Notes: generated from the letters alone by a model not told the origin. A DNA stretch of 64,000 bases from Panorpa germanica (GCA_963678705.1 OY783214.1:5456001-5520000); one strand, 5' to 3'; positions 36,495 through 49,631 are shown, counted from the stretch's first letter. Numbers and translations: made by a program.

Positions 36495-36820
36495 AAAAGA
36501 AGTTTTCAAAATTTCCTATTTCGTAGAGAAAAAAATTCTAAGACTTTTGGCGTCCTCGGATTTTGCCTTGAATTTCCTGGAAATCTGGAAATTTTGGAAA
36601 CACTAAAATATTTTTTTTCTTTTTGCTCTATAACTTTTACTTCATAGAAGATAGACAGCTGAAATTTGGCATGTGTATTTAATGCCAACATTTTTTGAAA
36701 ATTAAAAATTGAAAAATTGCAAAAGGAGGCGTTGATAAAATTAGGGGGCCTTGTAGGAAACTTTGGAGAAAACTCAAGTTCTGGATTACATAATAATGAA
36801 ATATGTTTTTTAAAAAAAAA
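36495..36820 (-). repeat. dispersed repeat, copy 2 of 3 (inverted)
   Basis: Inverse of the 22061-22455 and 44800-45172 repeats, with the same ordered blocks including TTTCTCCAAAGTTTCCTAC on the minus strand. Non-coding. Confidence 0.6.
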
Positions 36821-37860
36821 AATTCAAAACTCAAAAATTTGTTGTCAATGAATCGTATTCCGTAAATTATTGTTGATATCTACTTCTAACAGAATTGTGA
36901 TTACTTCATACTATGATTTAGTTACCCATAAAGTTACTGAATCGCACTGCTGCTATATAATGCTTTGAATATTTCAACTTTTTTGTTATATTATTGCAAA
37001 AAATAACAATAAAATATGAGATGATTGTTGGTTAGTAAATTGCCATGTTTATTAACCACAAAAAATAATTTCCAACAGAGTCAATATTTGATAATTTATG
37101 GTCCATATATTATTATAAGATTTTATGTTACAAGGAAGGATGTCCTTCTCAAGGTCATCTCGTGATCTCATGACCTGATGATTTTATTTTTCAGGTTTCA
37201 CATAAATATCAGAGCGAGTGTGCGACATGCAGAGTACTGCGAATGGAAGATTACGATTACCATAGAAACTGCTTTTTACGTGTGATCATATTACGCTTGT
37301 AATATTTTACATTTGCATCCCGTTTAAATATTTATAAACATATTAATGTTTGCACGTGTAGTTCAGGAAAACTATGATTAAAATCCACTGCAAAACTAAC
37401 TTTGTTTTTGATTAATAATTGGTCACACATAAACTACGTTATGTTTCATTTCAAATACCTTTCATATACCTCGTTGGTTGGTTCAAATACCTCGTTCAAA
37501 CACCATTTTATAACTTCGTTTAATGTTTTGTTTAATAGATGTAATAGTTATCAGGAATGTTCACAGTAGAGCCTCCGAGTATTAACCTCCGATTTAATAG
37601 TGTCGGAACCGAAATCGGACTTTCCGGAATCGGAGTCAAAACCCCCGTTACATCCCTAATTCACAGTTTTAAATACAGGTACAGATTCCTACACCGTGAT
37701 AAAACACAATAAAAATTACCGAAGTACTACCGAAGTGCAAGATTCAATTAAAAATTAATATACTTATAGCAATTTTTAGTATTTACGTCATAATGTTTTC
37801 AGAAAACTTTTGTAGCATCTAAGTACTATTATTTTATTATTTATTTGTTATATTAATTAT
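36821..37860. other. intergenic AT-rich DNA
   Basis: No gene seen. Confidence 0.5.
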
Positions 37861-37948
37861 GTGCCTTTCGGCTTTACAATCTACAGTATTATACTTCCTA
37901 ATAATACTTTTCATATAAATTCAAACTTAAAGCTAAACTCAAACTATT

Positions 37949-38365
37949 CTAGACTTTTACTACTTCCAAAAGTACTTTCTGCTTCTTCTTCTCTTGATCC
38001 TCTCTCTTCATGTTACCTACTCCTCCTTCATTCTTATCGTTTTCTGCTTCTCCTTCCTTCTTGCTTTTACCTTCGTCTCCCATTTCTTGCCTTCCTTGTC
38101 TTCTCTCGACAAACCCTCTATCATCTTTTAACACTCCATTTTCACTTCTCCTGCCTTTTACCTGTATCTCTCTGTTACAGACATAAACCCTTTGGTTCTG
38201 CACATTTAAGTATGTTTAACTAGCTTCTGCCTTCCTTCTTCTAATTATTTCTGCCATCCATCTGCCCCCTTTTTAAGAGCTGCTCCACCTTCCTACTCCT
38301 GTCCACCTTGTCCACACAAACATCCTTTATGTATTCCAGTGTCTCCACCTCTTTAGCACCCAAGT
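37949..38365 (-). other. strand-asymmetric, purine-rich decayed coding region
   Basis: The plus strand is strongly pyrimidine-rich (CT/TTC-rich), so the minus strand is purine-rich. Minus-strand reading gives Lys/Glu-rich frames, including VETLEYIKDVCVDKVDRSRK near 38360-38290. This looks like a decayed ORF of a retroelement or gene. I cannot identify it. Confidence 0.35.
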
Positions 38366-39383
38366 ACTATATTCACATAGTATTTTTGCAGTGTGTTTGT
38401 GCAGTGTAGATACGTCAAATAAAGTAAATCATTACATATAGATACTTTACTACAAGATACTTTAAACTACTGACCACTAGTATTTAAGGTGATATTTGTA
38501 TTTTTTGTTTAACGAAACATGATTTAAATTAATACATAAATTAATTTTTTTAACATAACATTTTATTTTTACAAAATACGTGAAATTGTGTTCTGTTTCA
38601 ATCCATTTCCTGTAATCTTGACTGGACTACCGTTATATTTGCATGTAACAGCCAATGAGGCTTAAGCCCCTATGAGACGGTTTCAATAAATCCATTTCAC
38701 ATTCCTCCGTGTCTTGCTGGCGCCCAGTTATTTTTAAAACCGTGTTATGTTCTGTATTTTTTTTTTAATTCTTCTGTTCCATGCTACGTGAAATATTTTA
38801 GTTGTTTCTGAGCGTAAAATGATTATGTATTTACTTTGATATTATTATATTATACTCATAAAAGATATCGGTCTTGTACTTCTTAGTGGAATCAGGTTTT
38901 AAAGGCGTTTCAAATTGAAGAGAAATTCTAAGATCGCATCGGATGTAAAACAGGACAACATCATATGTAAATCTTTATCAGGGTGTGTAGAATAAATCTA
39001 ATTAACACTTTAAGGATTCAAGAAGACAGGCACATAAAGAAGACAATTTTAATATATTTGTAAAGAAATTAGCTTTCTGGTCAGATATTAGTTATAGTCA
39101 CTTTCATTATAGTGTGTGCCAGCAATCAACACAGTTGATATTTGTAGCTGACAGAACTCACTGTGCATAATGTTAAGTTATTATAAAATTAGATAAAAAT
39201 AGATTGATAATTTAAATAATACGTTTGTTTAATAATTTACAATCCCCAAAATGCCTTATATATTTATAATGAATCATCCACTAATTACGTCACACGAAAA
39301 AAAGGAAAGAACTGAAGGAGTCATAAGCTTCGTGACGTTACTTCTAACCTAAAATACGAGTTTCAAACTATAGTCAAAATCAC
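38366..39383. other. intergenic; old repeat copy
   Basis: No gene seen. About 39055-39215 matches the inverse of 24820-24970. Confidence 0.4.
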
Positions 39384-39575
39384 GAGAGTTCGGCGGCGAC
39401 TTATACTTAAAAGAGGTTATAAGAGCGGTATAAATCTGTAATACGATAATGAATTTTATCTTATTCGTTTCTATATGCATTATAGAAAAATAAGTGAGTC
39501 AGTGCTTTTTAGTTATATCGGCAGTTTATACCCACAACTTGTTTTAACATAAGTATGAGTCGCCGCCGAACTCTC
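39384..39575. mobile_element. 192-bp inverted-repeat element
   Basis: Perfect 18-bp ends, GAGAGTTCGGCGGCGACT (39384-39401) and its inverse (39558-39575). Similarity extends to about 28 bp with one or two mismatches. The interior is AT-rich and non-coding. The GC-rich arms stand out from the flanks. Confidence 0.75.
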
Positions 39576-40328
39576 TTAATTTGAGCTATACACAATTTTT
39601 TCTACAAATGCCTAATGCCACAACAGGGCGAGGGTGGCTTGGAAGGGTCTGGTAACAATATGTGACAAGGCGTGACAATGAAATCAGGAGAGTAAGATGC
39701 CAAGTATCTTATCCAAGATAAATGAGGAAAACATACTTAACCTCTGATATAAAGTAGCCACAAGTAACAGTTTAAACAGTTATAAAATAAAGAAAATATA
39801 TATGTATTTGTATCAATTAGTACCGAATAACAAAACTAACCTAAAAAAAAAGAGATCACGCAAGCATAAAGCAAAATTGATAAATTAATACGTCAATGTC
39901 ATTTGCAAATTACACACAATTTCCTATATAGAAACAGACGGCGTATAAGTGTAGCCAGTTATTTAAACGTACCTCTGGGCCATGTATAAATAAAGAAGTA
40001 ATAACCCGTTTGAAGTTAGCTATAAATAAGACCACATTGTCTGTATGGTAAATGTACTAGCATATCGCATCCTGTGCATTCAACAGTAAGAAGAATAACG
40101 TGCATATTTAACTTATAAATTAACGTTGATCCTTTTATTTGATTCTTAAGTGATATCAATCAAAATGCATTCAATATTTAACTGTAACTAGAAGTAATGC
40201 TTTTAGTAACCAACATAACAAAATAAAAACTGTTTTGATTAGGTGCTCACTTCACTAAAGTGATTGATGATTTGAATTGTAGAGGTCAGTAGAGTAGAGT
40301 AATCGTGCAACGTTATTGGTAATATCTT
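39576..40328. other. intergenic AT-rich DNA
   Basis: No gene seen. Confidence 0.5.
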
Positions 40329-40884
40329 AGAGCATATATATATATGGAGAGAGAATGCTGGACCTGAAAGTGTGTAGAAAATGTGTGCGAGAGAGAAAGG
40401 TATATGTTCCTATTTGTTCTCTATGCGCATGCGTCGAAAATGACAGTTGTCAAGTCAGAGTTGTCTAGATATAATACGTGTCAGTTTTAAATATGACATT
40501 ATATTGATGTAGATATGTATAATATTTATATAATATAACTAAAAACGTGAGTTCTGTCCACTCCAAACATCAACTGCGTTGGTCGTTATCCCTGCAGCGT
40601 ATTTATGACGTTCATGAGTATATGTTTTCACTGAACGGTCACTGTTTTACCGACCGACGAGCCTTGAACCCACTAAAGTAATATAATTTCTTTACATATT
40701 TAATATTTATCATATCTTAATAGAATATTAATATTTATTATATCTAGACAGCTGTCACTTTTGACGCATGCGTATAGAGAACAAATAGGAACATATACCT
40801 TTCTCTCTCGCACACATTTTGGACACACTTTTAATCTATAGGAAATGTAGGCTATATGGAGAGTGACTCCATATATATATGATG
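40329..40884. mobile_element. miniature element with long inverted repeats, copy 2
   Basis: Collinear with 12415-12962. It starts GAGCATATATATATATGGAG, ends near CTCCATATATATATGATG, and has the same GCGAGAGAGAAAGG arms. Non-coding. Confidence 0.8.
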
Positions 40885-42308
40885 TAAGGCTAATATAGAG
40901 AAAACTATAGAAAATAAAATAAAATTAATATAAGGAAACTTTTTGTAAAATTTGAGTCATTATTTATAATATTTTGATAAAAAAAAGAATTTATTAATAA
41001 TGTCTTATGAGAGCATTGTACAAAGGAATTAATTTATTCAACAATTCAGATCAATGACTGAACTTTCTTGGATAAAACTGACAAAAGCCTTTTTTCCTTA
41101 TGCAATAGTTTCATCCAATAACCACCTACACAAATAGTGAATATTTCCTTAACAAAATACTGGTACCATTATATTTATAGGAGTTACTCTAATATTTTAT
41201 CTATAATAGATGTACATTTTGTCCAAATTGGTATTTTTTGTTTCTAAGCGGTCATTTTAAAATGATACAAATTTATATCAAGGCTTATATGCTTACAACC
41301 CAATTGAACTTAGCAGCATACAGCCTCATTTTACATAAAACATAATGTAAAAATGGCCAAAAACATTTAGGTAAGGTTCATATTTAAAATCAATAATTTT
41401 CATCAAAAGAACTAAGAAAATTTTACCACATTTCATTTTTACCTGAAATCAGATAAACAGATAAATCAGTGAAAGCTATTAATTCTGTTTACAACAACGA
41501 TCTAAAACACAGCATCAAGATTTATACGTCATTAATCAATCGGATCAACTCCCATGGTAATAAAATAAATACCGGCTAATTATTTTATTAGTGCCAACAC
41601 TTTATCTTATTAATTTACTTGATTAAATTTGTCTAGTTATTGATGAAGTAGCAATAGCTACCTTAATATCTCTATATAAATATATCTATAATTGACATCT
41701 TGATTAAAATATAAATTGTTAAGTTCATCGCATCTTAAAATCTCATAAGTATAAATAATTGAAATCATAAAACGCATGTCAAATAAATAATAACAGATGT
41801 CTCTGACTGCACAGTTGTCATTAAGTCCAGTTTGTAATCAGATCAGTGGGCAGTGGCTTCCAGTGGTCCAGCGGTCCAGCTTCCAGCCAGGCAACCTCCT
41901 GAAGGCCGTCGAGTGACTCGCATCAACTAATATCTAATATGACCAGAAGAACTTGCCATAATAGTCTTAGAAAGATGTTTTATCGCCTAAAGGCATTATG
42001 GGACAATAGATGCATAAATTACTATTTAGCTACTAGTATAAAGACTTTTATATTATGTAATAAATCTGTTGTGTGATTTGTTTTAAAGATAAAAGCAGTT
42101 TAAAAAGATACTTACCATATAATCCATCTTATTAAGTAATTAAATATCTTTTTTATAACGGAATAGTAAACTTGAAACTTGAAATAAAATAACCTAAGGC
42201 GTTGTTTGAAAAAGGCGCCTAAATTCTTAAGATGATGTAATGCAATCCGGCGCCAATCTCAAAATTTCGTATATTACGTGTACTGATATACATATATATC
42301 TTTTCAAC
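40885..42308. other. intergenic AT-rich DNA
   Basis: No gene seen. A short GC-rich patch with repeated TCCAG lies at about 41850-41930. Confidence 0.5.
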
Positions 42309-42941
42309 GGGCTTGTGTCCTATGTCTTAATTTCTATAACAGTGTATTATATATTGATAAAGTTGGTTACTAGAACCTCAAATGTCCAATTATTTTTTAA
42401 TAACTCCTTATATGTTAAGAGATATTATCAATTAAAAAAGTCATTTTGTCTCTTTAATTATTAAAGGGATTCAACGTTGTACACATTCCAAGTGCATGTG
42501 ACATCACAATCCTTGTGTAAGGTTACCAACCTTACAGCTCATAAATCTCTGCTATATGTATTTATATATCAAAATATCAAATATTATTTACAGCTATTTG
42601 AAGGAACAATCAAATCTCAATACTATGTCTGCCTTAGCAGGGTTAAATAAAATAAAAACTTATTATTCTTTGATTTGACTTGATTATTTTACTACCAATA
42701 GCTACAGAACATTACCACATCACTGACCTACTCAACAAATAACTGACGTTAAAATGCATTTCACGTCATACAAATATGGCCAACCATTTCTAGCGCTAAA
42801 ACTACAATTCAAACTTTTAATTGCTATATCTCCGTCAATATATAAATATTTAATAAAATAGACACGCCAATACACATTTATTAACATCAATTTCAATCAA
42901 CTATTGAAAAATCGACCACTAAAAAATGAGGACACAAGCCC
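42309..42941 (+). mobile_element. miniature element, GGGCTTGTGTCC ends, copy 2
   Basis: 633 bp, starting GGGCTTGTGTCC and ending GGACACAAGCCC. The inverse match extends outward to TTCAA/TTGAA. Collinear with copies at 27529 (inverted) and 53894. Confidence 0.85.
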
Positions 42942-43185
42942 ATTGAAAGTCAGCCTGAATTATATGCAACATGTTTTACACTACATTATTAAAGAACGTA
43001 AGTTACTTTTAGAAATGTTTTTAGTTATCTAAAACTATTTTATTTTGTATTTATATTTACAGAATTGTATATGTAAAAGATATTTCGTTCCTAGCTATAT
43101 AATTTATACGATTATAGTGTAATATTTTTACATATGCAATCCAAGTAACCGAATTTCAATTCCACCAATTCTTGTTTCCTAACTT

Positions 43186-44027
43186 CTACTTCCTACTGAA
43201 GAGGTTGTACACAGTAGCCGGAATGCAGACTACAAGACTAAGCACTGACTCTTGAACAAATTTAAAAGCACGATATATTTTGTAACCCATTTTACCTATA
43301 AACTTAAAAACTAAAAATATGAAATTAACACTTTCCGTGATACGACAAAAAGCAACTCCTGATTTTTCTGCATTGCATTCATCTATTACTATCGTCTTGT
43401 TCCTTCGAACTGATTCGGCGTAGTTGATGTAATCTATTAAGTCTGCAGCTATTTCCTTTCCTTCCAGGCTTCTGTTTCTCACACATTCTTTGAATAAGAA
43501 AATAAAACCATAACTATTATTGCTTTCATCATTAAAGCGATTATCGATTTCTTGTAGTCTGTGCTTAGCTCCTTCTGTGAGATTTAACACATTTTCTCGA
43601 ATGTAATCTAGAATTACAGGTGCCTCTGCTATATTTCCTTCAGTATTCTGAAACTATTAGTTTTATATCACTGTAAATGAATATAATATAAGTATGAGAC
43701 TCAAATTAAGGATAAACCATGGTCTGACAAAGTGACGCTTTCAATTATGGTCCAGTTTGATACATGAACATGCTTCCGATTTCTTACCTAACTTTTAGTA
43801 AAACGTTCTAACTATTGATGTCATAAACTTGTCAACATTTTCATTCATAAAACAATATTCAAAATGCAAAGAACTTTTATTTAAATTTTGTACCGTTAAG
43901 TACGTCACTTTTTCTATCAAGATTGTTCCGTTGTTGTCAGACACGTGTACATAGGACCATGGTATAAACATACCTGCAATATACAAAGAATCACAACGGC
44001 ACACAGGCAGTTACAAACAGATGGCAT
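43186..44027 (-). CDS. small secreted protein of unknown family, two exons
   Basis: Exon 1 (44027-43974) encodes an 18-residue leader, MPSVCNCLCAVVILCILQ, ending CAG|GTATGT. Exon 2 (43647-43186) follows a TTTCAG acceptor in phase 0 and gives NTEGNIAEAPVILDYI onward to the stop. The total is 171 residues. The leader is a plausible signal peptide. The mature part is helical in character, has four cysteines (ECVRN, DECNA, AFCRI, VVCIP) and an amphipathic/hydrophobic C-terminal third ending NLFSRK. It has NLT and NKT sequons. I recognise no family. Exon structure, phase and signal peptide agree, so I think it is real. A TATTTATA-like box lies about 30 bases upstream on the minus strand. Confidence 0.75.
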
Positions 44028-44799
44028 ATTGTATTTGAATTCACATTAGTTTATAGGTATAAATAAATATGAAAAATTAATTGATTTTATCTGAATCTTT
44101 CTTAACGTATACTGTGTGTAATGGATTGAAAATCTCAATTGAAACTAGAAATAATTATATTACTCAACCATATTCATAATCTCGATGACTAGCTAATATT
44201 TCAATCAGCAATTTCTTATCGAATCTTTGTAAAACAATATTTTTCTATTTTCTATTTATTAACTCTTTTCTGGTAGGTTAACTTTAAATAGAAATAATGA
44301 TTTTAATATATTGTGTAATATGATATAATAATCAATACAATAATGTGCTTGAAACTGTGTATAAACATAGCTAGGGTTTTCTCAAAAGTTGCTGCACGAT
44401 AAGTATTACAGTTTTTCAAAATATTAAAAAATATATTTCTGATGATTCTTGACGATGCCGAACATAGTACACTTTATATCTCCACTAGAGTTTACCCCCG
44501 TACCAATGCGACGCCTTTTTGGCATGTATTATTTGAATCCAATAAAATAATTCGTAATTACATTTCATATTTAATTCTATTTTTAAATTGAAATAATATA
44601 ATATAAACTCGCACAATAATAAAATAATTTTTCAATTTATGCGTTATTCGACTAACTTTTTTTCAAAATTTGGGTTTTTTTTTCGATTCGTAAATAAGTT
44701 ACCAAGGTTAGCCTATATACAAAATTTCAACTTTCTAGCACAATTTTTACTCTCCTCAAATACTGCCCCCGTGTCCCCAAATAAAATTTTGAAATTTTG
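44028..44799. other. intergenic AT-rich DNA
   Basis: Upstream of the small minus-strand gene. No other gene seen. Confidence 0.5.
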
Positions 44800-45172
44800 A
44801 ATTTTCTTTTAATAATAACATACTTAATTATTCTAGAATCCAGTATATCAACTTTCTCCAAAGTTCCCTACCGGGTCTCCAAATTTCTTCAACCCCCCCT
44901 TTTTCAATTTTTGAATTTCTAATTTTTGAGAAATGTCAGCATTGAATACCTTAATACACATGCAAAATTTCAACTTTCTATCTTTTACGAATTAAAAGTA
45001 ATACAGCAAAAAAGGCTCACTTTTTTTCCAGTTTTTCCAAAATTACAGGTTTCCAGGAAATTCAGGGAAAAATCCGGGGACGCCAAAAGTCCCCGTACAA
45101 GCTGCCATACAAAATTCACTACCAAACATATAAGATCATAAATATACACTTGGAACATTATAATATAGGATA
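44800..45172 (+). repeat. dispersed repeat, copy 3 of 3
   Basis: Direct copy of the 22061 repeat, ending GGAACATTATAATATAGGAT. Non-coding. Confidence 0.65.
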
Positions 45173-47039
45173 ATTTTTTAATAATTTTAATATTTTTTGC
45201 TGTAAATATATTCACAAAGGTGTAATAAAATATATTTTTATTACACTTGAGGTTAACCCTTAAAGGAAACGCAGTAAGCTTCCTACAAAAGCATTGAGTA
45301 ACATATGATGTATGACCTTGATATTAAACTCAATCTTCGACTCTTAATAAAAGAAATATTGTATATATACTCATACGAGATACCGTATTTTTATAATTGA
45401 CATTTACGTTATATAACAAATGAAAGGAAACTTAAGCATAAATTATTGATTCAATTCCGATTCCTTTAGTAAGGTTATCAAGCAACCAACGTCCTAACGT
45501 CTATGATAATACTAATAATAGTATATATCAGGGATGGCGAACCTATGGCAAGCGTCTCACGGTTGTACGTATAAAAATTTACATTAGGTTTACAATCAAT
45601 TGCGACTGAATACAATTAAATGTAGGTAATAACAAATAAGGAAAAGTAAAACTAAAAATAGTTTAAGAGATATATAGAAAGGTTCTCTATCACTGGATAT
45701 ATTTACCTTGAATATGTGTATCACACAAATAAATATCGTCACCGCATGAGCTGTTCACGTGACAATATCAGAAACGCACCGCGAATCGACGCCTGTTTTT
45801 AGAAGCGTAGTGAGGGGAGGGTGCGGTACGCCTTAGCATAGACCACCAAGATAAGTTGACAGTCCTAAATAGGACTAAATACAACTGATTTCGCTCTAAA
45901 ATTAGAAAGAGGTAATTCTAGATAGGCTGGAAGGTAATTGTTACCAAATACAAATTAATTTGGCATCAGAATTTTAAGAAAAATATTGGTGGAAGGTATG
46001 AAGGGATAATTAGATATTTATTTCGTCTGAAAGGTTATAGAAAAAGTAATTTCAAATACAATGGAAAGAATTAGTATATACAATTAATTTTGCGTGCGAC
46101 ATCTGCAGCCATATTAGAAGCACTTTACGGGGAGGACAAATTTGGCATCTTTTCAAGACCATAACGACATAAAATGTTTACCATCTCCAACATAACATCT
46201 GAATTCAAGAAATTAATTAGATTTTAAAAGATATTATCTATTATTCACTTAGAGAAGCGAATATGAAGAGTCCTTTCACAGCATCAACAGAAAAAGATAC
46301 GTATGATTGGCCTATATATATATATATCAATTAAATCTCAATTAAATATTGTTGGCTGTAATGTAAACAATAATTTGTTAAATAGTATTACAGCGTTGAA
46401 TTTGTAAGTGTAAGAAATATAGCCATTGAAAAAACATTGAAATAAAGTAGTTAATCACAGTAAAACTTAAAAAAGGTGCCCCATATTAAGTGCCGTTTCT
46501 TCTCGACACTTAACTACCTATTTTACACATATGTCAATGACGGCGGTTCATCGCACACGTACAAGAAGTGCAAAAAATTGCAATAATCTTATAAAAGTTT
46601 CTTGCGTATCTATACGTACCTTCCTTCTTTTAATACAATGAGTAATTCTCATATTTAAGCTACGAGTATATAATTATATATCTTCCATTTTCTTCCTATT
46701 CAATCTTGAGAACTTTTGTCATTTCTTTGTAGTCATAATGTTAATATGATATCAGATTAAATTCAGTGAAACCTGAAGCCCATCTATTCAAAATCTTTTA
46801 TTCCGTTCATAATAAAGTTTGTGATGTCAACTATTGTTTAAAATATTCATTCATCATTTGCCCAGATCGTATTTAGTGATTTCGTCAGATTTCTTGACTG
46901 ACATCTTCTTGAAGTTACTCATAAAAGAAAAGTCAATGAATTTATACAACGAAATTGTGTAGTTTTTCTATCTAAATTTGATTCTATATAATTTGATTGT
47001 ATGTATGTATTTAAATACTTTTCAATAGTATTCGTAAAC
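45173..47039. other. intergenic; possible lone hAT end
   Basis: No gene seen. CAGGGATGGCGAACCTATGG at 45529 looks like a hAT-type terminus, but no matching inverse end is present nearby. A TA microsatellite lies near 46315. Confidence 0.4.
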
Positions 47040-47290
47040 ATGTCTTTTGATGATGTCACCATCAATAGCATGCACCAACAATGCCCTGCGACCGAGAAAT
47101 TGACTCGCGGCAAACGTACTCAAAACCAGTTTTAAATCAGTTTAGTTACGTTCGTGGCGTGTGTTTTATCTCACTCGTAAACACGTTCGTTCTCTCACTA
47201 GCAACACAGTTGTATTCACATTCGGTTCAGGCAGATTCGGGGATAAGGTTTGCAACCAGTCGCCTCGTGTGCTGAGAGCCTTAGGGTTAG
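47040..47290. mobile_element. partial copy of the CTTAGGGCGTCCGC-type element
   Basis: Shares GATGATGTCACCATCAA-type and GTTTGCAACCAGTCGCCTCG blocks with the element at 51872-52220 (in part inverted). Only one terminal repeat is kept. Confidence 0.5.
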
Positions 47291-48006
47291 CTCATCAAAT
47301 AAACTGTAGTTTTCTGAACTGAAATACAAATAACGCCTGTTGCACGCAACCAGTCTGTTCCATCCCCGGTGCATCGCAATGCCTACAACTGTAACCCAAC
47401 AAGGGAACATTGTTCACCTATCAAATGCGTGACATACGGGACTTCAAACACATGTGGGCTGCACATTACATCTGATACATCACCAGTCTCACCAGTCATT
47501 AGTGTATGACAGTGTGTGGCATCATGGGAAAATTTAAACGTCATCTGGGAAGCTATCTGATCCTATTTAAAAGTGTCAAAATAAAAGATACGCTTACGAT
47601 ACTATTATACGAATGTCTTTTATCCATAACAATACACAATAGATACTTCAATTTTTTATAATTTTATTGTAGTTAAATAATAAGTTATTGGTGTAGTATT
47701 TTAATTTTGCAAGGCGCTGAAAATATTAATTTTAAATTTAAGTGGTATATTTATTACAGTAAGACATAAATGATAATTTAATATGGTTATAGGAATATAT
47801 TAATCTATTCCTGATGTTATTGTTAATTTATTAACTATTTTATAGACTTACTCTAAGTTTAAATCGTTTCTAAAAGTAACTCAGTAGGCTGAAACTAAAA
47901 ATGTCAAAAAAATCAAATAATTTTTCGTTAATATCACTAAGTATATAATAAGTAATATTTATTAGATTTATTAATATGAGACAGTAAAGTTGAAACCAAT
48001 CTGATC
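47291..48006. other. upstream region of the TPPP cluster
   Basis: No gene seen. It should contain the promoter of TPPP gene A; no clear TATA box or shared block with the other copies was found. Confidence 0.4.
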
Positions 48007-49022
48007 ATGGCAACAGCGCAGTACTCTGTGAGAGAATTATTTGATGTGTACACTAGGCTTTATGTCTACGTCGATGTGAAGGAGCAACTTCTTACTATTA
48101 AACAATTAGATAAATGGGCAAGGCAAGCAGCGATATTCCCCAAAGTCTTAACACCCACAAACTTGGGTATCATTTATGCGAAAATGAAGTGAGTGAAAAT
48201 TTTAAAACGTCAGCCTGTTTCCTATAAAAATTTTTTGGTATCGTAGTAATGTCGAATAGTAATAGATTTGAATAAGATTTTTCGAAGCACGTTCTAAGCC
48301 ACAGGTAGAAAAATATGTTTGGTTACGTGCAGGAAAAGAAATTTCGTATTTTAAAGCTTAAGTTTATGTGGTGGGGTAATGATTTTTTGCTGCTGCAACC
48401 TTCGCCTTCGCTTTTAATCCGAAATGCCTTCGAAACGAATATTCTTTTTTGTCATTGTACATAAGTCACTCTATTTTGCCCAAATGTCGATTCATATACT
48501 AGGTCAAGTTCTAGAATATCATCTTACACTATTAACGTGAACTAAGGATGGTTTGAAACTCATGTTATGACTTGAGTGGATTAGTCTTTTTAATTTTTTG
48601 TTGATTCCTTAAGTATGTTATTAATGTAAATATTTCAGTGCGCCAAATGGTCTCTCATATGACGGATTCATGGAATTTCTGGACAGGATTGGAGATTACA
48701 ACACGGTGGATCCTGCCAAGCTAAAAATAAAACTAGCCAACGCTGGAATGCCTATAATAACACCATCAGACGTAAATTCCCAATTTAGGTCCTATTCACT
48801 ACGTTATAATACCTCTAATTCATTGTCCTTGATTTCTTGTTGTTGCAGGCTATTTCCAAGTCACCCCTGTATACAATTCCCGACCAGAACATTTACACGA
48901 ACGATTGTAGAGTTATTCGTGCGTATAAGAGGAATCTATTCATCTTCAAAAGAAAGTGCGAAACAACGAATGAAATGTATGAACCATACGCAAAATATTT
49001 TGAAAAACGCTGTCCAGAATAA
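48007..49022 (+). CDS. TPPP/p25-alpha family protein A (diverged tail)
   Basis: Three exons: 48007-48188, 48639-48771 and 48849-49022, all GT-AG, with phases 2 and 0. The product is 162 residues. Exons 1-2 encode the p25-alpha core (ELFDVYTR, LTIKQLDKWARQA, IIYAKM, then APNGLSYDGFMEFLDR). In TPPP proteins this core contributes to tubulin binding and bundling; that role is inferred here. The usual GNSKSxG loop is replaced by YVYVDVKEQ, so this is the most diverged core of the four. Exon 3 begins AISKSPLYTIP and runs into a Cys/Tyr/Lys-rich tail ending EKRCPE, unlike the normal TPPP C-terminus. It is the first gene of a four-gene head-to-tail array. I chose the start by alignment with the other copies. 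Confidence 0.88.
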
Positions 49023-49146
49023 TCTAATAATATTACTAATAAATGCTTATATTCATATAAAATGTGTTCTTTGTTCTCATAAAGTATAATTAAATATTTT
49101 TTTAAAAAGACAATAGGAAGAAATGAAGAATGACAGAGAAGAAACC

Positions 49147-49258
49147 TTAGAGCATTCCTATAGATTAAAAGTGTGTCCAAGATGTGTACGAGAGAGAAAG
49201 GTATATGTTACTATTTGTTATATATGCGCATGCGTTGAAAGTGACAGCTGTCATTGTT
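49147..49258. mobile_element. one-arm fragment of the GAGAGAGAAAGG miniature element
   Basis: Matches one arm of the 12415 and 40329 elements (ATTAAAAGTGTGTCCAA, GAGAGAGAAAGGTATATGTT, GCGCATGCGTTGAAAGTGAC) between genes A and B. Confidence 0.75.
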
Positions 49259-49631
49259 AGGGACTAGAAATGGCGAAACCACTTCTGTCGAAATCCAAGA
49301 GACGAAAAAGTTTATACGACAATTAAACTAAATTAAATTGTGTATCATTTTACCAAATTTTGTACTCTAGTTTACTCTTCTTAACATCCTTAATCATTAT
49401 CATTAGCACAATGAACATGTAAATATTGGTAACTGGATAAATTATCTAATTAATTTAATAATAAAATTAGTTAAGAAACAAAAACTTAATTATTTAAACA
49501 TACAAATTTAAAGTTAATTATGCGATAATACTTAATGTGACAATGTAAAAACAACCTTAATAAAATGCCGTACCTTTCCTAATTTGATACCTCCTGAGGA
49601 AATTCTGATGATGAGCTACACTTTTTTTAAA

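Noticed and set aside
43795..44004. 69-codon minus frame starting near the small secreted gene
   Set aside because: It is mostly intron sequence read through; the in-phase splice from 43974 to 43647 explains the locus better.
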